A DNA stretch of 64,000 nucleotides, from contig JARKIP010000033.1 of assembly GCA_029990175.1 (NCBI GenBank), positions 16,351,001 to 16,415,000 of the forward strand, read 5' to 3'. Both the position numbers and the translations under genes were made by a program. The notes under the pieces were generated by a model. It had not been told where the DNA came from. It did no database searches and was given only the letters and a program-made list of their open reading frames with translations. This document shows, piece by piece, positions 30,001 to 40,965 of this stretch. Position 1 is the stretch's first letter, and each line of letters begins with the position of its first letter. This DNA comes from Petunia secreta. Its lineage: Eukaryota; Streptophyta; Magnoliopsida; Solanales; Solanaceae.

Positions 30001-31437
30001 ATGCAGGACATGCAGGCTCGAGGAAACCCAACCTCTAATAGAGGAAGGGGAAACAGAGGAAGAGGCACTGGTAGAGGTGCTATAATAGCCCAAATGGGTA
30101 AGCAAAGGCTTATAGCCGAAAATTTAACAGGATCATCCTCAAAGGATAATGATACTATGTCATATCAGCAGTATCAAGAGTTTTTAAAATGGAAAAATTC
30201 CCAAAATATGGGAAAAGAGGATAATATGCCTCCATCATATTCTTCTGTAATAACAGAAGATGATAATGATAATATTCAGTCATATGTGAAGTCAGATTAC
30301 AAGGAGTTTATATTATTCCTTGAAGATAGAGACCTTCAATGGAATGAGGAGCCATGGAAATTAATGGCAAGATATCTAAACAGTGTGTCATACGCAACGA
30401 GTACTTATAAGTATAGAATGCATTATGAGATGATACTTAATGTCAGTGAATCTTGCGAAATAACGCATTTCTATCCAGCTAATACAAAGAAAGTTTATAA
30501 CTTTTCAAAAATGATAATAAAACGGATTATATCCGCAGAAGAATGGGGTTTAAGTACTCTTACTGAAAGAAGTTATACTCATCCAGAAATGAAGACACCA
30601 GTGAAATATAATTACTGGGATTATGTGGATAGCTTTTATAAAGCATTATTATATGAGAATGAAAACAAGAAACATTCTTGGTTTATAAAAATATGCTCAA
30701 ATGTTTACAAACAGAGCATTATACCAAATTGGTTCTCACAATGGTGGATTACTTATGGTCCTACAATAAAATTATTACCAGAACCATTGATCAGTTTATA
30801 TGCAGATTGGGTGGATGTATCTCCCAAAATTAAAGAGTTGCAGAAAAATGACACTCTTATTGAAGGAAGTTCTCATATGAATTTCTTTATTGAGTTTTCA
30901 ATTCCATGGATAATGAAGTGGGATGTACAAGTAGATTATACAGTACATTATATTCCGGCTTTATACAGGACTTTTTATAAAAGGTTTTGGAAGAAGATGA
31001 CTAGTAAGGATGCCGAGGGAAATCTTCAGTGCAAAGATACAATTGATTTAATACAGCAATCATTGGAAACATATAAACAAATTGATCATGAGAGGCAACT
31101 TAATACACCAAGTCCCTATCAGCATATACTTAATAAATTAAATATGAAGAAGGATTTGTTGACTAAAGAGGAAAAGTTAGCCTTTTACTTGGAAGAAGTA
31201 AAAAGAGATTTAATGAGAAATCTTGGAGTTGAAACTCAGTCAGATACATCGATGGCTTCTGCTAATAATACGGAAGATGAAGGCGAATATTGCCTACCAG
31301 GGGAATCTCAATCCATCACAGAAGAAGAAGTAAATGATTATATTACCAATATAATAACACAGGTGATGACTCAACAAGAAGATAAAAGAGAATCATCCAA
31401 AGCAAAAAACGCCAAGGGCAAGGATAAGATCGGATAA
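30001..31437 (+). CDS. virus B 3' ORF, B+ copy (478 aa)
   Basis: Counterpart of 17657-19093 with two residue differences that I can see (NEEPW for KEEPW, TIKLL for TVKLL). RG-rich N-terminus and HSWFIKIC / WFSQWWITYG core are present. It starts 19 bases after ORF3. Confidence 0.8.
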   Translation: MQDMQARGNPTSNRGRGNRGRGTGRGAIIAQMGKQRLIAENLTGSSSKDNDTMSYQQYQEFLKWKNSQNMGKEDNMPPSYSSVITEDDNDNIQSYVKSDYKEFILFLEDRDLQWNEEPWKLMARYLNSVSYATSTYKYRMHYEMILNVSESCEITHFYPANTKKVYNFSKMIIKRIISAEEWGLSTLTERSYTHPEMKTPVKYNYWDYVDSFYKALLYENENKKHSWFIKICSNVYKQSIIPNWFSQWWITYGPTIKLLPEPLISLYADWVDVSPKIKELQKNDTLIEGSSHMNFFIEFSIPWIMKWDVQVDYTVHYIPALYRTFYKRFWKKMTSKDAEGNLQCKDTIDLIQQSLETYKQIDHERQLNTPSPYQHILNKLNMKKDLLTKEEKLAFYLEEVKRDLMRNLGVETQSDTSMASANNTEDEGEYCLPGESQSITEEEVNDYITNIITQVMTQQEDKRESSKAKNAKGKDKIG

Positions 31438-31628
31438 GAAAGATGCATTATTGAAGAATCTTTAGCTTTTATAAAGTTACTTTAATAAAGTAGCGATAAT
31501 AATGCTGCTTTTCCTTTAATAAAGCAGCTTTGCTAAAACTGAATAGGCCATTTGTCGGCCATTTTTTTTTTTAAAATTTTAGCCGGCCACTTGTAAAGTA
31601 AAGGCCAAGTTTTTTGATTTATTTTGTC

Positions 31629-31636
31629 TATAAATA
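31629..31636 (+). promoter_or_regulatory. TATA box of B+ pregenomic promoter
   Basis: TATAAATA, about 190 bases after the 3' ORF, with CTTTAATAAAG motifs and a hairpin (GCTGCTTT/AAAGCAGC) at about 31480-31540. It points outward, antisense to the MP remnant of virus A. Confidence 0.7.
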
Positions 31637-31723
31637 GATTAGGAGACACAACTGAGAAGGACATCAGCTTACAGAACCCCTCTCTTACATTGTAAATCTC
31701 TCCTCCTTGTAAACATTTCAGTA

Positions 31724-31729
31724 AATAAA
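31724..31729 (+). terminator. poly(A) signal of B+
   Basis: AATAAA about 90 bases after the TATA box, mirroring 17366-17371. Confidence 0.6.
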
Positions 31730-31871
31730 AGTCTTCTCATTGCCTGAGCGCAACATCAAGGTATTTAACTTATAATTATTTAATTATTTTGTTTTCTTTT
31801 AAATATAAGTTGTTAAGTTACTTGGCCTAATGATAGGCTAAATCATTAAGTGTTGAACTCTGTCACACTAG

Positions 31872-32137
31872 GCTAATGGGGTAAGATGATTCTAATATCA
31901 GATTAGGATCAAAGTCCCAAGCAGGTGGTGGTGTTAAAGGTATGGGTGGATAAACAACCCAGGCGGAAGGCTTGGATTCCAGAACCAAGGTTCTGTTGTT
32001 TGCCCGCTTAGCCGAGGATGGCGTTAAGGGCTGTTGTTGAACCTAATTTTGAATCCCAGCCATTCCTTGCCAGGGTTGTATCCCCAGTAAAGTTTCCTGT
32101 TACCCCCATGCTGCGAAAGATCCGGTCCATAAATGGT
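31872..32137 (+). other. virus B leader, outer copy (right)
   Basis: Inverted relative to the other two leader copies. It begins TAATGGGGTAAG, contains the AGAACC/GGTTCT hairpin, and ends GGTCCATAAATGGT, including the first four bases of the primer site. Confidence 0.85.
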
Positions 32138-32152
32138 GGCTTGATGTTTACT
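32138..32152 (+). repeat. 15-bp target-site duplication, right side of virus B insert
   Basis: GGCTTGATGTTTACT, partner of 16948-16962 with one mismatch (the intact virus A copy has the G form). Confidence 0.85.
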
Positions 32153-32662
32153 ATTTAGATGTTTTGTTTTAACATTTAATGTTAGAACATCTAATATTGT
32201 TGGATCATTAATATCAACTGAGAAATTCGGATAACAATTAAAGTATACTGGCCCATTTGCCATGTTACTTTGTAATACGGCTACTAATGAATCATCAAAG
32301 TTTAAGAATCTATTATCTCTTAATAATAAACATATAGGAATATCTAATCCTAGTCTATGAAGTGGTTTTACAGCCACTTGCACTAGTCCTATATGTAGGA
32401 ACTTATAACTTTTTCTATATTTTTCTATATCTTTTATAGAAAATAGTTGAATTGTTTCAACTGACTGATTTATAGCAATTGTTGATTCACATGTTTTAAT
32501 ATTAAATCTATTTATGAAGTCAAATCCTCCGACTTCATATATCTTTTCTAACTTTTCTTTGGGAATATTCCAATTTAACAGATTATTTTCTATTTTTGAT
32601 ATTTTATCTACTTCTGTTGATAGGTTTATACTGTTTAATACTGACCGTGATGATCCTTCCAT
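32138..32662 (-). pseudogene. virus A movement protein, N-terminal half, right copy
   Basis: Starts at ATG 32662, one base after the ORF2 stop, and carries the MP core (HIGLVQVAVKPLHRLGLD, GPVYFNCYPN). The gene is interrupted at the 15-bp duplication; reading then passes into virus B leader as a 40-residue nonsense tail. The rest of MP is at 15532-16962, over 15 kb away. Confidence 0.9.
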
Positions 32663-32663
32663 T

Positions 32664-32885
32664 TTAATAATGGGCTCCTGGACCGTCACAAGCTTTTCTA
32701 TAATAACTTTCAGCTATAGGTTTTAATCTAAGTATTTCTGAAATATTATTTTGCATATAATGTAGAAAATCAATATTTCCTGTTAAAAGATATCTATGTA
32801 AATTATCCTTTAAAAGCTTTTCATGGTCATTAATTTCTTTATCAATATTTATCCAGAGTTCTAGATAACCTGGATCCATATTCAT
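32664..32885 (-). CDS. virus A small ORF2, right copy (71-73 aa)
   Basis: Same protein as 3432-3647. Two in-frame ATGs (32885 and 32879) are present because one base differs from the left copy; the inner one matches the left-copy start. Confidence 0.55.
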   Translation of the reverse strand: MNMDPGYLELWINIDKEINDHEKLLKDNLHRYLLTGNIDFLHYMQNNISEILRLKPIAESYYRKACDGPGAHY

Positions 32886-32887
32886 TT

Positions 32888-33061
32888 TTAAAATATTATA
32901 TTTTTATTTTTATTAAGGAAATCTCTTCTCCAAAGTTTATAATATAGCAGAAGAGTTTCTTCTACGTAAGGATTATCGTTGTTTATTAAATCAGAGAAAC
33001 ATATATTCATAAAGTAGATATAATATTTATTATTATTATTTTTATTAAACCAATGTTTCAT
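32888..33061 (-). CDS. virus A small ORF1, right copy (57 aa)
   Basis: Same frame and length as 3250-3423, starting ten bases inside the element end. Too short for the usual length cutoff, but conserved in both arms. Confidence 0.5.
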   Translation of the reverse strand: MKHWFNKNNNNKYYIYFMNICFSDLINNDNPYVEETLLLYYKLWRRDFLNKNKNIIF

Positions 33062-33094
33062 TAGGTACGGGAGTTAAGTGTTTTTGTTTTCTTA

Positions 33095-33108
33095 GGGGGG
33101 GGGGGGGG
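33095..33108 (+). repeat. 14-base G homopolymer at the outer edge of virus A
   Basis: G14 lies 24 bases outside the virus A end and directly before GTTATCC, a heptamer also found at the left outer edge (3235-3241). It could be filler made at the junction. Homopolymer length may be an assembly artefact. Confidence 0.7.
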
Positions 33109-33629
33109 TTATCCTATAGTTAACTCTACTCTTTATTATTCACACAAAACTATTATATTTGACAAGTTTAGCACTGTTCTTCAATTTAACTACTAGTTTG
33201 TGAAGTGCATTTAAACTATATGTTTGCTCCCCTAGTTTCTCTAACTATATCTTGATGGTTTCCTTTCGAGAACACACAGGTGTTAGATAATTGTTGTTAA
33301 TTCGTGTGGGAAACTACTATTACAACAGTTGGTTGTGTTTCTAAGAAGTGATAGACTGTTTTATGTTGCCTCTGTGGATAAGTATCTATAATTGGTTGTA
33401 TTTCTATGAAGTGATATGCTTGTTTATGTTGTATGAAGGATACTATTAGTGGAATGTGTGTGCTTTAAGGATGTATTATTGTCTTTATGTTAGAAATAAT
33501 GTGAATTTTCTGTTCCATATGTCGTTGGGCTGTTGCCACGCCTTTGTTAGTTGTATTAGTAAACGACGTGAAATTAATTTCTCTGTGAGCTGCAAATTAA
33601 TCGTTTGTGTTATATCTTGTTGCTTTCAG
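33109..33629 (+). other. CACTA internal, intron-like sequence
   Basis: T-rich sequence without a supported gene, ending in TTGCTTTCAG, a strong 3' splice site for the exon that follows. Confidence 0.45.
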
Positions 33630-34061
33630 GATGCCATCATGTCTAAGATAGCATCTGCATCACAGTCAGAAGATGAATTCAGTGAGCATCCACCAACTGA
33701 TTTTTCACAAATTTATATGGAAGAAGTGGGTGCGGCTAAGAAGAAATGCATTTACGGTCTTGGTTCTCAGGCACCTTTCTATGGGAATGTTGGTACATCA
33801 TCCGGTTCGACATCTCGGCTTCAAAATCTTGACTTTGGTGCTCGGGTCAAAGAATGTGTTGAACATCGCTTAGAAGAAATGAAGGAAGAGATGAAGCAAG
33901 AGATGAGAGAAGCAATGAGAGAAGAATTAAGACAAGAATTGCATGAAGAAATGAGACAGGAGATGCAACAAGAGGTGCAAGAGCAAGTTGATCAGATACT
34001 CCAAGCCCGTCTATCGGGCCTCGTAGCTGGCTTACCTAAACCGCCTACTCGGACATCATAG
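33630..34061 (+). CDS. last exon of a CACTA (En/Spm, Ptta-type) transposon protein
   Basis: From the splice acceptor at 33628-33629 to TAG at 34061. It encodes a segment with EEVGAAKKKCIYGLGSQAP, the C-terminal signature of plant Ptta/En/Spm transposon proteins, followed by a Met/Glu/Arg-rich coiled coil (EEMKEEMKQEMREAM and so on) and a short Pro/Thr tail. This protein class is the DNA-binding partner of the CACTA transposase. The first exons are not in the window: virus A DNA stands about 560 bases upstream. The open frame extends 5' of the splice site (to 33456), but that part looks like intron. Confidence 0.75.
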   Translation, partial: DAIMSKIASASQSEDEFSEHPPTDFSQIYMEEVGAAKKKCIYGLGSQAPFYGNVGTSSGSTSRLQNLDFGARVKECVEHRLEEMKEEMKQEMREAMREELRQELHEEMRQEMQQEVQEQVDQILQARLSGLVAGLPKPPTRTS

Positions 34062-34962
34062 TAATTCCGATATGCGCCATATTAGATTTCTTTTAAGTAT
34101 TTTTATTTTAGACATTTTACATCGTTTTCCTCGTCTTTATGATAGATGTTGATTTATGTTGTTTTCGTTGTCTTTGTGATAGATGTTGCGACTTATTAAA
34201 TTACTAATATTTTTTATTTTGTTAGGTCTTCTTTTTTATTTTTAAAAAGTTGTTTTTGATATATATCTTCGTTAGCAAATTAAAGTTGCTAATATATTAC
34301 TAACAAAATACAAATGAATATTACCAACAAATTTAAGATCTGTAATTAACCTTTATGGCAAATTACAAACAATTACTAACCAATTGCTAATGTAATTTTA
34401 AAAAATAAATAACCATATTTGCAAACTAACTTAGAATACATTGGTAAGTTACCAACGAACTATGAACAAAATATTTCCGTAACTAATATTACTAACAGAT
34501 TACTAAGAAATTTTGAAAAAATTACTATCGTACTTACCAACTAATTTATTACCCGTTAGTACAATTGCTAACGACATACTCACTAATATTTTTTTGGTTA
34601 CTAAACTGACCAACCGAATACTAACAAAATTTGAATATTGAAGAACTAAATTTACTAACCCATTTTCAATTCGTTAGTAACTTACTAACGGAAGACCAAC
34701 CGAATTATGGTTAGTAAATTTACCAACGAAAATTTTAGAGTCAAGCCTAAAAAATTACTAACAATTTTTTTTTGTGTTTACCAACCATTTTTTTGTTGGC
34801 AAATTTTACCAACCAATATAAATTTGTTGGGAAATTTACCAACGAGCCTTTTAGTGACCGATCAATTTCTGTTAGTAATTAGTTGGTAACCAAATTTGCC
34901 AACCAATTTGATCAATTTACTAACCGATATTTTTGTTGGCAATTGAGGTATTTTTTGTAGTG
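34062..34962 (+). mobile_element. CACTA transposon 3' terminal region
   Basis: Many degenerate sub-terminal motifs in both orientations (TTACCAACGAA, GTTAGTAA, TTTGTTGGTAAATT) end at ...TTTTTTGTAGTG (34962), the reverse of the CACTACAAAAAA terminus of plant CACTA elements. The three bases outside are TTT. The 5' terminus is not found in the window, so the element is truncated or split by the virus complex. Confidence 0.85.
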
Positions 34963-35640
<678 letters not shown>

Positions 35641-35904
35641 ATACATGAAGCACCAGAAATAACTCAAGCAGTGCAAGGCTGACGAGAATAACGGAGATAG
35701 CGACGGAGAATCGTGGAGGAAATTCAAAGCAATTGAGAAAAGTCATCCATTTCTACAAACATTGAATTTGGACGGTAACTGTATGGCTGGTGACTGTCAG
35801 ATCCAAAGATCCAACAAAACATATAGTTACACCTTACCCAGACATTATCCACTTTTTTGTAAGCACATTTATTTTTTCTTTCTTTTTCTAGCTACTTAGT
35901 AGAA
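35641..35904. other. unassigned spacer
   Basis: No coding or repeat signal recognised. Confidence 0.4.
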
Positions 35905-35913
35905 TTTTATAAT

Positions 35914-37159
35914 TGAAAAATACATATTTTGATACCTAAATTTATCCCGAATATACAGTTAGGCACCCTAACTTTGTGAGCGACCTAAGACCCCCCTTAA
36001 CATGTTCGAAGTGGCATTAATACGCCCTTAAAAGATGAAGTGGCAGAGTTGAGCTCTTTTATATTCTTAAAAGCGAGTGACTAACAAAAAAAAATAGAGT
36101 TAAAGCCTATTAAAGTATACACGTGTCAATTTCTAATTGGAAGTTGTATAGGTAAATACATATAATTATTTGAGGAACCCCCTTTTTGTTTTTTCTTTTC
36201 TTTTTCAAACATGTCTTCTCTCTCACCTTCTTGGTTTCTCCATAGTAAATTCTACCAAAACCTCAATACATTTTTTATTCCCCTTGAATCCTAAACCAAA
36301 ACCCATCATTAGTTCCTTTGCCAGATACTGGCAAAATCAAATCAGCCGATTTTTCATTAAAATCGAACCAACCCTTCATTTTCTTTACATTTCTTGAAAT
36401 TGGATTATCAAGAAAACTTTCCAAGTCAACCCCTTTAACATTCTTTAACATCATAGTATAAAAAAGTAATACTAACATGATAGACACAAGTAAAAACATC
36501 ATTAACTATATTTTCTAACATAACTAGATAAAGTAACGTTCTTTTTAGCAAGAATAAAAGTATACTCTGAGATATCTTTTGTAACTCTCCAATAGAGTTT
36601 CTATTTGTGTGTAGTTTCTGTGTTGAGTTTTTCATTATGGATCCAAAAGAATGACAGAATTTGGCTGCCGGCTTTGAAAATTTCTGGCAAGGTGCTCGCC
36701 TGCTTCCGGTGAAAAACGAAGGAAAAAGAAGAAAATAGAAAAAGAGAGGAAAAAAAAGTTGAAAAAATGAATTCACCATCACCATTTTTATTTTGTCCCT
36801 AGGTTTTCTTTTGAGAAAGACCCCGGTAAATTTCCCTTTTTCACTCTTCATAGGAGAGGAAGGGAATGGGATTTCTTCCATGTTTTCTCTTCTTTTTTTT
36901 TTTTTTCCATTTTATTGTACATTTGATAATGGTAACTAAAATAAAAAGTTTGATAAAAAGGAAAAAATTAATTTTTCCATGTGGCGAAGTCACATGGTGA
37001 GTGTACAACACATCCTATAGTGCATGTGGTTTTATATGTCTCGGGTGTTTATTAATACCACTTCGAACATGCTAAGGAGGGTCTTAGGTCGCTCGCAAAA
37101 TTAAGGTGTGTAACTGTATTTTCGGGACAAGTTTAGATACCAAAGTATGAATTTTGCCA
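35914..37159. mobile_element. MULE-like non-autonomous element with long terminal inverted repeats
   Basis: The two ends are inverted copies over about 150-200 bp (left from TGAAAAATACATATTTTGATACC, right as its diverged reverse; both contain GAGCGACCTAAGACCC and ACATGTTCGAAGTGG-like blocks). A 9-bp direct repeat TTTTATAAT flanks them (35905-35913 and 37160-37168). Long TIRs with 9-bp TSD are the mark of Mutator-like elements. The interior has no transposase; it contains CT-rich and mixed sequence that could be captured host DNA, with open frames on minus (36275-36881) that I do not support as genes. Confidence 0.75.
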
Positions 37160-37168
37160 TTTTATAAT

Positions 37169-37525
<357 letters not shown>

Positions 37526-37767
37526 TACACGTGTGTATAGAAGTTATATATAAATACTATCGGTCTAATTATATGTCATATTTTAAATATAAATTAGATT
37601 TTAAATATAAATATTGTGACTAGATTATGTTAGGGCTAGGTATCTTGTTAAATGCTATATTGGGGGCTATTTATGTGGAAATCCTTATCTACATCCTGTC
37701 CGAGCCCCTTTCCCGTAAAAATAACGCTAGAGGGCCAATTTTCTCATGCTATTTAAGATTTAGCAAA

Positions 37768-38033
37768 AACAACAACATACCCAGTATAATCCCACAAGTG
37801 AGGTTTGGGGAGGGTGAGATGTACGCAGACCTTACCCCCATCAAGGTGGAGAAGCTGTTTCCGACAGACCTTCGGCTAGTGAAAGTTTTAAGAAAACACG
37901 TTTGAAAATAAGGGAGAAATATCATGCTAAAGAAAGTGATGGAACTAAAGCAAATCCAAATAAACAGATAACAAGTAAATACAAATACGAAGTCTAAGAT
38001 AGAACTAATCCAAATAGCATATTATATTATAAT
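37768..38033 (-). mobile_element. SINE, Solanaceae type, with 17-bp target duplication
   Basis: On the minus strand the 3' half reads GGTAAGGTCTGCGTACA, then CACTTGTGGGATTATACTGG, and ends GTATGTTGTTGTTTTT, a well-known SINE 3' end in Solanaceae. Perfect 17-bp direct repeats ATTTAAGATTTAGCAAA flank it (37751-37767 and 38034-38050), the product of LINE-type target-primed insertion. I do not see clear pol III A and B boxes in the 5' half, so it may be 5' diverged. Confidence 0.75.
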
Positions 38034-38123
38034 ATTTAAGATTTAGCAAATTTTAAAAATTATTTAATTGTAAGGCTCATATTGAACTTCAAACCTTCAT
38101 GTTTAAAGTCCAGCATGGGAGGT

Positions 38124-39242
38124 AAGGGTGTCAATAGTTCGATTCGGTTTGTTTTATTGAAAATTTTGTACCATACTAATTTTTCGGTTATTCTAGCATG
38201 TATAAACAAAATTTAGATTTTCTAAACGAACCCAATCATATTGGTTTCTGTTTGGTTTCAGTACGGTTTGGTTAATTTTTGATTTTTTTTTTTTTTTACG
38301 AACATCGTCTAAAACTACTACATCAACAAAATTGTATATGTGACATACAAGGCAACACCATTTATAAATATGTCATTTTCAATGCAAAACTCATACGAAT
38401 CTAGTAAACAAACCAAAATATAAAAGTTATCTAGCTTAAGTAAACGATATTAGAAACAACAAAGATATTACATTTAATTAAATATTTCACAAAGGATACC
38501 TAAATGGATTCAATACAATATGCGATAGTGAAGTACTTTTAAAAAACAAAGTCCCAAAACAACATTATAAGTATGAATAAATTAAAAATTAGACAATCAT
38601 TTATATTATTTCAATTGTTAAACTCACTTTCATTCACTTTTTTAAAAAGACAATTAATTATAATATATTGTTCTACATTAAATTAAAATTCAAATTAAAC
38701 ATAAGTTAGCATGAATTTAAAATGAGATTAAACCTTCACCAAAAGTGAACAAAATCTACAAGACGAACGCAAATGGTCCGCAAAGATATTCTACAATAGA
38801 TTATGTCACTTCTGTATGAACTAGATTTAAGGGAGTTTGGAATCTAAATATGGCGAAAATACTAAATTATCGAAATATGTTAGTTCCAACTTTTAATAAT
38901 AGCACTAGTACTATTAGCAAGAGTAGGTTGGAATGTTGTATATATTAATTTCACCACAATGATTAAGGGTGAAAAATTTATGCTTTGTTGTTTCTATACT
39001 TAATTAATTATATATAGTTATTTATATATAGAGTATATTTTATGCATATAAATTTATTCGGTTCGGTTCGGTATTTTTTTGATTTCCTTTTATAAAATAA
39101 AAAACCTAACCTAATAATTAGTACGGTTATGAATTTACATAAGAACCTATAGTTTTATTATAAAGAACCTAAAATTTGATTCGATACGGTTCGATCGGTT
39201 TTGTCGGTCATGTCAGTTTCCAAAAAACCATTGATGCCCCTT
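38124..39242. mobile_element. possible inverted-repeat DNA element
   Basis: Starts AAGGGTGTCAATAGTT and ends in the diverged reverse AACCATTGATGCCCCTT, with GGTTCGGTTCGG-type sequence near both ends, a pattern common in plant non-autonomous elements. The interior is AT-rich with no frame. No clear target duplication. Confidence 0.4.
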
Positions 39243-40239
39243 GTAATCACCTAATTTTGGCACAAAAAAAAAATACATAAAATAGTCTTGTTAGTTATTG
39301 TGTATTTTTTGCTAAATTTACCATTTTATTTAGCAATTTTAATTAACTAATTAGGAGGAAAAATATTATAAAATCACCAAAAAATATGATTTAATTTTGA
39401 GTTGTGTTTAATTGACTCTATGTGCTAATTAATTTTATCTTATGATTGATGTATGTGTAGTGTTAAGTAATTAATTTTTGTTTAACTATATTGTATTAGT
39501 GAATAAAAGAGAAATATAAAAAGTGAGTAAAAAAGTCAAAAAGAAGAGATAAAAGTTGGCAGCATAGAAGCACCAGAATCTCTGCCATTTTTTATGTCTA
39601 TGCTTGCCAAAATTAAATGGGCTGAAAAAGTAAGAATTCACATGTGAAATTTGTCTATTTAAGAGAGATTTACTCTCATTTTTTAAAGACCAACTACCTC
39701 TCTCAAAAGACAATTTTCCATATCTGAAATTTAGAGAGTTAAAATTGTTTCAAACATAGAGCAAGGAGAGTAAAAAATTAAAGAGTTTGTTAGTTTATGA
39801 GAAAGTGTTTTAGAGGCTATTTGTTGTCGTTTGCTTTGTTTGCTGGATGGCTGGTTTCATTGGCGTTTTTTGGGCTTCAGCTTGGGTTGCAATGCTGACT
39901 TTTTCTTGGATGTTAACCCACTAGATAATGGTTTTCTTCTCTTGTATTTTTTCTTCAAAAGCATGTTGTATTTTTGTATGAGATGGCCTAAAGTAGGCTT
40001 ATGTTTGTCTACTGTTAGCTTGTCCTTTTAAGTTGCTGCTATGTTAAGAAAAATGATGGAAATTAATTAGTTACTCATATTTGTTCCTTCTCAAGTCTTA
40101 TATCTATTGTCATAAGCAAGTGTCTTATGTGTATGAGAAGAAAAAATAAAGTTTGTAAGGGTATTAACGGAGTAATTTTTAGTCAGATGTAAACGTTAAG
40201 GGCCTTGGCTGTTTTGGGCCATTTTCATTTCATAAAGGA
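39243..40239. other. unassigned sequence
   Basis: AT-rich. A small open frame at 39831-40031 (+) is hydrophobic and Phe/Leu-rich and has no recognisable domain; I do not call it a gene. Nothing else stands out. Confidence 0.4.
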
Positions 40240-40540
40240 AAGTTTATGAAAATACCCATCAAAATCAAAATATTTACCCATAAATTTTATATTTACAAGT
40301 CATACCCATAAACTATTTACATATTCTACCCATCTAGACTTGTATACTATTCATATCTAAACTTGTATACTATTATTTATGCAGTATACCTTAAATGTAT
40401 ACACCCATAAGGTATAACAAAGGTATACAGTAATAAATGGATAGGTTGGTAAATACTTTTAAATTCATGGGTAGTGTAATTTTTAATAGGTATAACTTGT
40501 AAATACTTTATATTTTATGAGTATATAGTGTAAAAAAAAC
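40240..40540. repeat. possible MITE with diverged inverted ends
   Basis: TTTACAAGTCATACCCATAAA near the left and its diverged reverse (TAGGTATAACTTGTAAATAC) near the right give an imperfect 300-bp fold-back. No target duplication identified. Confidence 0.35.
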
Positions 40541-40727
40541 TCTTTCATCAATGAGCTACGCACTCACGTAACATGATTAAAAGACAACCATCCCAAACAT
40601 TCTTTTTAACCCGGCAAAATGCATTGGTATCTGTATGGTAGGTAAATATAGGACTTAACTAATGCTGTAGATAATGTTCAATTAACTTGGGTATAGGATC
40701 TCCATAACATTCTCAACAAATAAAGTA

Positions 40728-40965
40728 CTCCCTCTGTCCCAAAATGAGTATCTACCTTTTCTTTTTAGCTTGTCCCAAAAGGAGTGTCTCTTTCCATATT
40801 TGGTAACTCTTTAATTCCAAGATTTATTTTAGACCACAAGATTTAAAGGCACTAGCCCACATTACACACAACTTTACTTTTAAACCACAATATTCAAAAG
40901 TCTTCCATATTTTCTTAATCTCCATACCAAGTCAAATTCAGATACTCATTTTGGGACGGAGGGAG
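40728..40965. mobile_element. Stowaway MITE (Tc1/mariner)
   Basis: Terminal inverted repeats CTCCCTCTGTCCCAAAATGA and its reverse TCATTTTGGGACGGAGGGAG, flanked by TA on both sides (40726-40727, 40966-40967). Length 238 bp and terminal sequence are classic Stowaway. Confidence 0.93.

Larger units (their letters stand above)
25250..32137 (+). mobile_element. endogenous pararetrovirus B, plus-strand copy, 5' truncated
   Basis: Inverted partner of B-. It begins at codon 2 of coat-pol, so it lacks primer site, MP and the coat-pol start codon. It then carries coat-pol, ORF3, 3' ORF, promoter, poly(A) signal and leader, and ends at 32137, four bases into the primer site (TGGT). Nearly identical to B-. 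Confidence 0.92.
32138..33071 (-). mobile_element. endogenous pararetrovirus A, right copy, 5' portion
   Basis: Holds ORF1, ORF2 and the MP N-terminal half of the right copy. The outer end GGTACGGG (33064-33071) mirrors CCCGTACC at 3240. Immediately beyond are AGTTA and a 14-G run. Confidence 0.9.

Noticed and set aside
16963..32137. A large DNA transposon with 260-bp terminal inverted repeats
   Set aside because: The 260-bp ends are viral leader, shown by the central copy that is contiguous with the tRNA primer site and MP. The content is two pararetrovirus copies and no transposase.
32024..32137. C-terminal extension of the movement protein in the right A copy
   Set aside because: This tail is virus B leader read through in frame beyond the insertion point, not MP sequence.
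36275..36881. Minus-strand genes of 75 and 148 aa
   Set aside because: Hydrophobic, Phe-rich translations of AT-rich DNA inside the MULE-like element; no domain or splice evidence.
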